Origin: Micromonospora echinospora
GTDB lineage: Bacteria; Actinomycetota; Actinomycetes; Mycobacteriales; Micromonosporaceae
DNA: 64,000 nucleotides
Direction of reading: 5' to 3'
NCBI RefSeq assembly: GCF_900091495.1
Contig: NZ_LT607413.1
Span: 3,983,001 to 4,047,000 of the forward strand
Shown here: piece after piece, positions 1 to 6,242 of the stretch
How positions within the stretch are numbered: position 1 is the first letter of the stretch
How the letters are laid out: every line of letters begins with the position of its first letter
Translations under genes and position numbers: made by a program
The notes under the pieces: generated by a model
What the model saw: only the letters and a program-made list of their open reading frames with translations
The model's database searches: none
Told to the model about the DNA's origin: nothing

Positions 1-123
1 ACGTCGGGTGACGCACTGACGGCACCCGAGCACGAGGCAGGCGTGGGCCACCAGAGCGGCACCCGTGATGTGGGCCGATCGGACCGGACCGGGCCCGTGG
101 GGTGACGCTCTACCGTGGACCTC

Positions 124-345
124 ATGAATCTGCGGTACACCCGAAGTGAGGGTCTCCGGGCGATGGGCGGCTTCTCCCTCGGGGTGGGCCTGCTCATCTC
201 CCTGCTGAACCTGGGCACGAACCCGCAGCCCGGCGGATTGGTCCTGGCGGGCCTGCTGGTCCTCACCGGACTGGGACTCCGTCTCGAAGCGGCCATGGTC
301 GAACCGCGTGACCAGCGACGCCCCGATCCGCCGATCGGCTGGTAG
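124..345 (+). CDS. small two-helix membrane protein, unknown function
   Basis: A 73-residue protein with two hydrophobic segments (about residues 15-32 and 39-53), separated by a short Asn/Pro/Gly turn, and a charged Pro-rich tail (EPRDQRRPDPP). I recognise no family. An in-frame GTG lies 9 nt upstream (115), but no Shine-Dalgarno sequence precedes either start. The hexamer TACCGT at 111-116 sits 7 nt before the ATG, so leaderless translation from a -10-like element is possible. The stop is followed two bases later by the strong hairpin shared with convergent serS. Reality as a gene is likely from the hydrophobic pattern and the terminator placement; function is unknown. Confidence 0.6.
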   Translation: MNLRYTRSEGLRAMGGFSLGVGLLISLLNLGTNPQPGGLVLAGLLVLTGLGLRLEAAMVEPRDQRRPDPPIGW

Positions 346-347
346 CC

Positions 348-386
348 GAAAGGTCCCCCGCGAGGAACGCTCGCGGGGGACCTTTC
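348..386. terminator. bidirectional hairpin terminator
   Basis: A perfect 17-bp stem (348-364 with 370-386) encloses a 5-nt loop (gaacg). It lies between the small membrane protein and the end of serS, so it can end transcription from both convergent genes. Confidence 0.85.
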
Positions 387-404
387 GATGTCGTACTCGG
401 CCGG

Positions 405-1694
405 TCAGCGACCCGGGGGGACGAGGCGGTCGGTGCCGAGGCGGTCGCGGAGCACCTCCGGCACCAGCACCGAGCCGTCGGGCTGCTGGAACTGCTCCAG
501 GATCGCCGGGAAGAGTCGGCTGGTGGCCAGCGCCGACCCGTTCAGCGTGTGCACGAAGCGGGTCTGCTTGCCGCCCGGCTCCTTGTACCGGATGGCCGCT
601 CGGCGGGCCTGGTAGTCACCGGCCCAGGAGACCGAGGAGACCTCCTTGTACTTGCCGGTGCTCGGCATCCACACCTCGATGTCGAGGGTCTTCCGCATGG
701 ACGCGCTGGCGTCCCCGGCGGAGAGCAGGCTGCGCTGGTAGTGCAACCCCAACCCCTCGACCAGGCTCTCCGCGTGGGCGAGCATCTCCTCCAGCGCCGC
801 GTCGGCCTGCTCGGGCAGGGTGAACTGGAAGATCTCCACCTTGTTGAACTGGTGGCCCCGGACGGTGCCGCGCTCGTCGGAGTGCGAACCGGCCGACTCC
901 CGCCGGTAGCAGGGGGTGTACGCGAACGCCTTCAGCGGCAGCTTCGCCGGGTCGAGGATCTCGTCCTGGTACGCGCCGAGGATCGCCGTCTCCGACGTCG
1001 GCAGCAGGAACTGCCCACGCGGGGCGGACTCCCGGTCGAGGTGGTAGACGTCGTCGTAGAACTTGGGGAACTGCCCGGCGGCGAACCCGGCGCTGTGCAG
1101 CAGCAGGTGCGGCGGGAGGAGGAATTCGTACCCGGCGGCGACGTGCCGGTCGACGAACCAGTTGAGCAGCGCCCACTCCAGCCGGGCCCCCATACCGGTG
1201 TACATCCAGAAGCCGGAGCCGCCGAGCTTGACGCCGCGCTCGTGGTCGACCAGACCGAGGGCGCGGGACAGCTCCACGTGGTCGCGGACCTTCTCGATCG
1301 TCGGCGGCTCGCCGAAGACCTTGACCACCCGGTTGGCCTCCTTGCCGCCGGGGACCACGTCGTCGGCGGGAAGGTTCGGCAGCTCGCTCATGCTGGTGCG
1401 CAGCCGGGACTGCACCTCGTCCAGCTCGGCCTCCAGCTCGGCGAGCTGCTTACGCCCCGCCTCCGGGGCGGAGACCTCGGGCTCGGTGCCGGCGCGCTTG
1501 GCCGCCGCGTACGCCCGCGCCTCCGCCTTGCGGCGCTGCCGCTCGGCGTCGATGGCGCTGATCAGGGCGCGTCGGTCCTGGTCGAGCTGCTGGATCTCGT
1601 CAAGGGCACGCGTGACCTCGGCCGGATCGAGCCGCTTGGCCAGCGCGGACGCGACCGCCTCCCGATCCTTCCGGATCAACTCCATGTCGAGCAT
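405..1694 (-). CDS. serS: seryl-tRNA synthetase
   Basis: Class II aminoacyl-tRNA synthetase that charges tRNA-Ser. The 429 residues match the usual family length. An N-terminal helical arm (about residues 25-100, rich in Glu, Gln and Arg) is the tRNA-binding coiled coil. The catalytic core carries the TSETAI segment, motif 2 (CYRRESAGSHSDERG) and motif 3 (NGSALATSRLFPAILEQ). The ATG at 1694 (MLDMELIRKDREAV) was chosen because it gives the canonical SerRS N-terminus; the open frame runs on for 50 more codons of Gly/Pro/Arg-rich, non-homologous sequence. The 204 nt upstream, to the end of the MerR/clamp gene, hold a short direct repeat (gacgggccgtcggccg type) but no T-box features that I can see. 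Confidence 0.97.
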   Translation of the reverse strand: MLDMELIRKDREAVASALAKRLDPAEVTRALDEIQQLDQDRRALISAIDAERQRRKAEARAYAAAKRAGTEPEVSAPEAGRKQLAELEAELDEVQSRLRTSMSELPNLPADDVVPGGKEANRVVKVFGEPPTIEKVRDHVELSRALGLVDHERGVKLGGSGFWMYTGMGARLEWALLNWFVDRHVAAGYEFLLPPHLLLHSAGFAAGQFPKFYDDVYHLDRESAPRGQFLLPTSETAILGAYQDEILDPAKLPLKAFAYTPCYRRESAGSHSDERGTVRGHQFNKVEIFQFTLPEQADAALEEMLAHAESLVEGLGLHYQRSLLSAGDASASMRKTLDIEVWMPSTGKYKEVSSVSWAGDYQARRAAIRYKEPGGKQTRFVHTLNGSALATSRLFPAILEQFQQPDGSVLVPEVLRDRLGTDRLVPPGR

Positions 1695-1898
1695 GCTGCT
1701 CCGTACGCTCCGTCCGGGCCGTCGGGTGGGACCACCAGATGCTACCGTCGCGCCCCCGCCGGCCGGGCGCGCCCTCGCCACGCCCGGCCGACGGCCCGTC
1801 GCCCCCGCTGCGGCCGACGGCCCGCCGCCCCCGTCCGGCGACACCGGGGCATCACGCCGGCAGGAAGCCCCGATATCGCCGAAACCGCAGGGGGACGG

Positions 1899-2978
1899 TC
1901 AGAGCCGGATCGGCATCAGCAGGGAGTAGGTCAGCTCGTCGTCCGGGCGGCGCACGACCAGCGGGGTGATCGGGCCGTCCAGCTCCAGCACGAGCTGCCC
2001 CCGGTCCGCCGCGTCGAGGGCGTCGAGCAGGAACTCCCGGTTCACCCCGACCCGCAGGTCGTCCCCGGCCGGGACGTCCTCGCCGACCACGTTCAGGGCA
2101 CCCCGGTCGTCCAGGCTGAGCACGGTCACCTCGTACCGGATGCCGTCGTGCTCGCGCCGCACGGTGGGCGCACCGCCCAGCGTGGTCCGCAGCGCCGGCA
2201 CGTCCACCGTCGCCCGGCGGGCCGGCGTGGCGGCGACCCGGTCGCGCAGCAGCCGCCGGTGGTCGGGGTAGTCGACGTCGACGGCCGGGCCGGTGACCCG
2301 CTCGTCGCCGACCGCGGCGGTGATCCCGTCGGCGTCCACGGTCACGGACACGTCCCCGGCCGGTGCGGCGACGAGCAGTTCCCGGATCCGGTCGGCGACG
2401 TCCACCGGCACCGGCACCCGCACCGGCGGGCCGGTGACGGCGGCGGGCGCACCGGCCACCGCCAGCCGGAACCGGTCGGTGGCGACCAGGGTCACCGTGT
2501 CGGGGCCCACGTCGACCAGGACGGTGGCGAGCTGCGGCAGCTCCGGGTCGGAGCCGACGGCGAAGCGGACCGCGTCGAACGCGGCGGCCAGGGCGGTACG
2601 GGGCAGGGTGAGTCGGGTGGTCATGACGGTCTCCTCGGAATCGAGTAGGGCACGGATCCGGGAGAGTTCACGGCGGGCGTCGGCGAGCCCGTCCTCCAGT
2701 CGGCGCAGGTGCGCGTCGAGCAGCCCGTGCACCACCGCCGGTTCGGCGGTGGCGACGGCGGCGGTGACGCCGGCCAGCGGCATCCCCACCCGGCGCAGCC
2801 CGGCGACCAGCCGCGCGGCGCGCACCTGGTCGAGCGTGTACCAGCGGTAACCGGTGTGCGCGTCCACCCACGCCGGCACCAGCACCCGGGCCCGGTCGTA
2901 GAAGCGCAGCGCGCTCACCGTCAGGCCACTGGCCCGGGCCAGCTCGCCGATGCTGAGCAGTTCCCTCTCCACGGGCAC
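1899..2978 (-). CDS. MerR-type regulator fused to a DNA polymerase III beta-clamp-like domain
   Basis: About 359 residues. Residues 8-75 form a MerR DNA-binding domain (SIGELARASGLTVSALRFYD, then TGYRWYTLDQV). A helical linker with Glu/Arg/Leu heptads (about 80-112) follows. The remainder resembles the middle and C-terminal domains of the sliding clamp DnaN: VATDRFRLAVAG matches the ATDGHRLA segment, VNREFLLDALDA matches the domain III start, and the protein ends LLMPIRL, like the DnaN C-terminus (VMPMRL). The first clamp domain is absent or much reduced. GTG at 2978 follows GAGGG by 10 nt; GTG at 2972 is an alternative. It starts 29 nt after the upstream oxidoreductase stop, suggesting one transcript. 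Similar fusions occur in other actinobacteria; their role is not established. Confidence 0.85.
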   Translation of the reverse strand: MPVERELLSIGELARASGLTVSALRFYDRARVLVPAWVDAHTGYRWYTLDQVRAARLVAGLRRVGMPLAGVTAAVATAEPAVVHGLLDAHLRRLEDGLADARRELSRIRALLDSEETVMTTRLTLPRTALAAAFDAVRFAVGSDPELPQLATVLVDVGPDTVTLVATDRFRLAVAGAPAAVTGPPVRVPVPVDVADRIRELLVAAPAGDVSVTVDADGITAAVGDERVTGPAVDVDYPDHRRLLRDRVAATPARRATVDVPALRTTLGGAPTVRREHDGIRYEVTVLSLDDRGALNVVGEDVPAGDDLRVGVNREFLLDALDAADRGQLVLELDGPITPLVVRRPDDELTYSLLMPIRL

Positions 2979-3007
2979 CGATGCTGGTCCCTCGACCTGG
3001 TCGAGGG

Positions 3008-4258
3008 TCAACCCGTCCCGCCGGCCGGCGCGGCACCGCCGGCCGACGCGGGGCCGTCGCCGCCCGTACCGCCGACCGCTGCCGCCTCGTCGACGACCCG
3101 GAAGGTGATCCCGGCCCGGACCAGGCGCTCCAGCAGCGCGTCCCCCATCGCGGTCACCGGGGTCACCTGGCCGGCGGTGGCCGGCAGGTCGTCGTACGCC
3201 AGGCAGAGCGCCGACTCGGCGAGCATCTTGGCGGTCTCGTCGTACCCGGGGTCGCCGCCGGCGACCTCGGTGACCACCCGTCGCCCGCCGCCGGTGCCCA
3301 CGAACCGCACCCGGAACCACGACTTCGCCCGCTGCTCGGGCGTCGGCCCCTGCCCGGCGGCGAGCCGCCCGTGCAGCCACCGCCGCGTCGGCGGTACCTT
3401 CACCAGCCCCGCCACCGCGCCGAGACCGACCGCGCCGGCCAGCACGGTGGGCAGCCGCTTCACCGCCGCGAAGTGGCGGTAGGTGAAATCCGGGCCGTAC
3501 TCGGGCCGGGCCGCCGCCGACCGGCGGACCACCTGCGGATCGATGGTGGGCAGCGGCACCACCCAGAAGCCCAGGTCCGTACGACGACCGACCTTCCCCG
3601 GTACGGCTCGGACCCGGCGACCCTCGGGCCTGGGCTCGGCGGCCCGGCGCTCCCGCGCCGTGCGGCTCATCTGCGCGGACCGCTCGAACGCGGTCAGCGC
3701 CGAGTGGTACGTCCCGGCGGAGAACCTCCCGCCGGCCCGGACGAACCCGTCGACGGCGACCGGCCCGTCCGTGGGCAGGTGCTTGAGGGTGAACCAGACC
3801 CCCAGGTCGTACGGGATCGAGTCGAAGCCGCAGGTGTGCACCAGTCGCGCCCCGGTCCGCTCGGCCTCCGCGTGGTGACGCAGGTACGTCAGGTCGACGA
3901 ACTCCGGCTCGCCGGTGATGTCCACGTAGTCGGTGCCGGCGCGGGCGCACGCGGCGACCAGCGGCTCCCCGTACCGCAGATAAGGGCCGACGGTGGTGGC
4001 CACCACCCGGCTGCTCTCCGCGACCGCGCGCAGCGACTCCGGATCGGTCACGTCGGCGGTCAGCAACGGCAGCCCGGCCAGCGCCGGGTCGACGGCGGCG
4101 AGTCGGTCGCGTACCCCGGCCAGCTTCTCCGGGTTACGCCCGGCCAGCGCCCAGCGGAGCCCGGCCGGGGCGGTACGGGCCAGGTACGCGGCGGTCAGCG
4201 CGCCGGTGAAGCCGGTCGCGCCGAACAGGACGAGGTCGTACGGGCGGGGATCGGACAC
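3008..4258 (-). CDS. saccharopine dehydrogenase-like NAD(P)-binding oxidoreductase
   Basis: A 416-residue protein with an N-terminal Rossmann fold (VLFGATGFTGALTAAYL, residues 9-26) and the saccharopine-dehydrogenase NADP-binding architecture. Length and motifs (GRNPEKL; CGFDSIPYDLGVW near residue 143) match the actinobacterial group that includes mycobacterial Rv2449c and the trans-acting enoyl reductase of phthiocerol lipid synthesis. The true substrate here cannot be told from sequence. The last 25 residues are a Gly/Ala-rich tail with no counterpart in the family. It is probably co-transcribed with the MerR/clamp gene 29 nt downstream. The start has no strong Shine-Dalgarno, but the N-terminal SDPRPYDLVLFGATG is right for the family. 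Confidence 0.85.
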   Translation of the reverse strand: MSDPRPYDLVLFGATGFTGALTAAYLARTAPAGLRWALAGRNPEKLAGVRDRLAAVDPALAGLPLLTADVTDPESLRAVAESSRVVATTVGPYLRYGEPLVAACARAGTDYVDITGEPEFVDLTYLRHHAEAERTGARLVHTCGFDSIPYDLGVWFTLKHLPTDGPVAVDGFVRAGGRFSAGTYHSALTAFERSAQMSRTARERRAAEPRPEGRRVRAVPGKVGRRTDLGFWVVPLPTIDPQVVRRSAAARPEYGPDFTYRHFAAVKRLPTVLAGAVGLGAVAGLVKVPPTRRWLHGRLAAGQGPTPEQRAKSWFRVRFVGTGGGRRVVTEVAGGDPGYDETAKMLAESALCLAYDDLPATAGQVTPVTAMGDALLERLVRAGITFRVVDEAAAVGGTGGDGPASAGGAAPAGGTG

Positions 4259-4284
4259 CTGACGAGTCTCCCACCCGGCTGGGC

Positions 4285-4342
4285 TGGTAGCAGGGGTCCC
4301 CTGTTACCGCTTTTTGCGTAGCAGGGGACCCCTGCAACCACC
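4285..4342. repeat. CAGGGGWCCCCTG palindromic intergenic repeat, copy 1
   Basis: Two self-palindromic cores (CAGGGGTCCCCTG and CAGGGGACCCCTG) flanked by tggta/taacca form inverted arms around a T-rich spacer (ccgctttttgcgt). It ends at the base before the alcohol dehydrogenase stop codon and lies 27 nt ahead of the next gene's start. Confidence 0.85.
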
Positions 4343-5485
4343 TCAGTCGGGGGTGAACAGGACGCGGACGCAGCCGTCCGTCCGGTCGCGGAACAGGGCG
4401 TACCCCTCCGGTCCCCGGTCCAGCGGGAACCGGTGCGTGGCCAGGTGCTCGGTGCGCAGCTCGTCCCGGGCCATCTGCTCCAGCAGGGTCGGGATGTGCC
4501 GGGGGCCGTGTGGGCGGGTGCCCCGCATGGTCAGCTCCTTCTGCACCACCGCGCCGACCGGGAAGGCGTCCACGAAGTCGGTGACGTCGCCCAGGACGAC
4601 CACGGTGCCGCCCTTACGGCAGGCGTGCACCGCCTCCCGCAACGCCAACGGGGTACGGGAGGCGCGGCGCAGCCGCTCGGCCAGTGACCGGGAGCCACCC
4701 ACCGCGCCGGCCGCCTCGACGCACACGTCCGGGCCCCGCCCGCCGCTGCGTTCCCGCAGCTCGGCGGTGACGTCGGCGCGCTGGTAGTGCACCGTCTCCG
4801 CGCCGGTGTGCCGTTCGACCATGCGGAGCCGCTCGTCGTACCGGTCGACGACGACGACCCGCGCCGCGCCGTGCAGCACCGCCGCCTGGGCGACCAACTG
4901 CCCGACCGCGCCCGCGCCCCAGACCGCGACCACGTCTCCCGGGCACACCCCGCCGACGTCCACTCCCGTCCAGCCGGCCGGTGCGGCGTCCGAGGCGAAC
5001 ACCGCCCGCTCGTCGGAAACCCCGTCCGGCACAGTGAACGCTCCGACGTCGGCGTACGGCACCCGCACGTACTCGGCGTGACCGCCGGCGAAGCCGCCAC
5101 CGGCCGACGGATGGCCGTAGCAGGCGGCCGGCGCCTGCCCCCAGGCCAGCTCGTCGGCGGTCGGGTCGACGCTGCCGTTGTCGCAGCAGGAGTGCTGCCC
5201 CTGCTGGCAGTACCGGCACCGGCCGCAGGCCACCACCGAGGCGACCACCACCCGGTCGCCGACCCGGTGCCGGCGTACCCGGGGACCCACCTCCACCACC
5301 TCGCCGAGGAACTCGTGCCCGAGCACGTCTCCGGGGCCGAACGCGCCGCCGTCGATCAGGTGGAGGTCGGTGCCGCAGGTGGTGCTGCACCGTACCCGCA
5401 CGATGGCGTCGTGCCCGTTGCGCAGCTCCGGGTCGGGCACCTCGGCGACGGTCAGCCGGTCGCCCTGCCAGCACAGCGCCCTCAC
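4343..5485 (-). CDS. zinc-dependent alcohol/formaldehyde dehydrogenase family protein
   Basis: A 380-residue medium-chain dehydrogenase. Catalytic-zinc residues lie in CSTTCGTDLHL and GHEFLGEVVEVG. The structural zinc lobe CGRCRYCQQGQHSCC has four cysteines in the canonical C-x2-C-x2-C-x7-C spacing. The coenzyme fold carries WGAGAVGQLVAQAA and VVVDRYDERL. Overall it resembles the glutathione-independent formaldehyde dehydrogenase-like branch; the substrate is unknown. The GTG at 5485 (VRALCWQGDRLTVAEVPDPEL) is fixed both by the family N-terminus and by a 4-nt GTGA overlap with the stop of the upstream gene. The longer open frame upstream is only the out-of-phase reading of that gene's repeats. 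Confidence 0.92.
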   Translation of the reverse strand: MRALCWQGDRLTVAEVPDPELRNGHDAIVRVRCSTTCGTDLHLIDGGAFGPGDVLGHEFLGEVVEVGPRVRRHRVGDRVVVASVVACGRCRYCQQGQHSCCDNGSVDPTADELAWGQAPAACYGHPSAGGGFAGGHAEYVRVPYADVGAFTVPDGVSDERAVFASDAAPAGWTGVDVGGVCPGDVVAVWGAGAVGQLVAQAAVLHGAARVVVVDRYDERLRMVERHTGAETVHYQRADVTAELRERSGGRGPDVCVEAAGAVGGSRSLAERLRRASRTPLALREAVHACRKGGTVVVLGDVTDFVDAFPVGAVVQKELTMRGTRPHGPRHIPTLLEQMARDELRTEHLATHRFPLDRGPEGYALFRDRTDGCVRVLFTPD

Positions 5486-6081
5486 CCGGGCACCGCCCGC
5501 CGCCCTGGCCCGCCCCACCGGGGGAGCCAACCGCGCCAACCTGGCGGGCGGTCCGGCCCAGGCCCGCCCCACCGGGGGAGCCAACCGCACCAACCCGGCG
5601 GGCGGTCCGGTCCAGGCAGGTCCCGGCGGCGGAGCCAACTGCGCCAACGCGGCGGGCGGTCCGGCCCAGGCCGGTCCCGGCGGTGCCGACCCGGCGCTCG
5701 GCCCGGTCCAGGTCCACGGATCTCGGCGGAGCGTTCCCCGTCCGGCCGGGCGCGGAGCCGTTCGGTCCAGGGCCGGTCCGGCCGGAGCGGCTCGCCGGTC
5801 TCGGCGAGCTGGCGTACCTCGCGCAGCGCGGCCCGAAGCACCTGGTCCGGGTCGTCGCCGACCAGGTGCGCGGCCATCCCGGCGAAGCGGCCGTCCGGCG
5901 CGCGTGCGGCCAGTTCGGTGCCCCGGTCACCCGGGGCCGGACGCAACCGCACCTGCACCCCGTCACCGAGCCGGGCCAGCGGTTCCGGTAGCCGCCCACC
6001 GGGCAGCACCTCGCCCGCCGGGCGGCCCACGGTCACCACCTGCCAACGCCCGACCGGCCTCGGCCGCCTCGCGCGTACCAC
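5482..6081 (-). CDS. conserved SRPBCC-like or uncharacterised protein with a repetitive Trp/Arg/Pro tail
   Basis: About 199 residues. The first part (RWQVVTVGRPAGEVLPGGRLPEPLARLGDG, then VQVRLRPAPGDRGTELAAR and DPDQVLRAALREVRQLAETGE) resembles the C-terminal half of actinobacterial SRPBCC/cyclase-like proteins that neighbour zinc alcohol dehydrogenases. The family match is from memory and tentative. The last roughly 60 residues are three copies of an 18-residue unit (PGPDRPPGWRGWLPRWGG) encoded by a 54-bp tandem repeat. Its TGA overlaps the dehydrogenase GTG by 4 nt, good evidence that this frame is translated and coupled. Start is uncertain: GTG 6081 or GTG 6090, both near GGAAGG. The divergent LuxR-type gene starts 161 nt away. 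Confidence 0.65.
   Translation of the reverse strand: MVRARRPRPVGRWQVVTVGRPAGEVLPGGRLPEPLARLGDGVQVRLRPAPGDRGTELAARAPDGRFAGMAAHLVGDDPDQVLRAALREVRQLAETGEPLRPDRPWTERLRARPDGERSAEIRGPGPGRAPGRHRRDRPGPDRPPRWRSWLRRRDLPGPDRPPGWCGWLPRWGGPGPDRPPGWRGWLPRWGGPGRRAVPG
5508..5669. repeat. 54-bp tandem repeat, three copies plus a partial fourth
   Basis: Units at 5508-5561, 5562-5615 and 5616-5669, with a partial copy to about 5690. Copies 1 and 2 are nearly identical and copy 3 is diverged. The period is a multiple of three, so the frame of the host gene is kept. Confidence 0.9.
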
Positions 6082-6155
6082 GGTCGTCACCGCCTTCCGT
6101 CCACCTCGCCGGTTGCCACCCCGCCGGCTGCCACCCCGCACCCTGCCGACGGGTC

Positions 6156-6207
6156 GGGTGAAGCCGGTTCCCCCGGAAGGGGTGAACCGCGTGAGGCCGG
6201 GTAACCG
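6156..6207. promoter_or_regulatory. GGGTGA-type dyads in the divergent ADH/LuxR promoter region
   Basis: GGGTGA-N7-TCCCCC at 6156-6174 and GCGTGA-N7-TAACCG at 6189-6207 share half-site and 7-bp spacing with exact dyads upstream of the BON and DsbA-like genes. A further lone GGGTGA lies at 6180. They sit 36-87 bp before the LuxR-type start. Operator function is inferred. Confidence 0.4.
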
Positions 6208-6242
6208 CCGCCCGCGACCGGGGACCACGGGGAGGCCGACAG

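Noticed and set aside
1695..1898. Possible T-box leader upstream of serS.
   Set aside because: No T-box consensus (TGGNACCGCG), specifier loop or terminator/antiterminator pair is visible; only a short direct repeat.
549..2648. A 699-codon plus-strand open frame across serS and the MerR/clamp gene.
   Set aside because: It crosses the serS promoter and two well-identified minus-strand genes and shows only composition-driven sequence.
5508..5690. CRISPR-like array of 54-bp units.
   Set aside because: Units are contiguous with no variable spacers, not palindromic, and in frame with a protein; it is a minisatellite.
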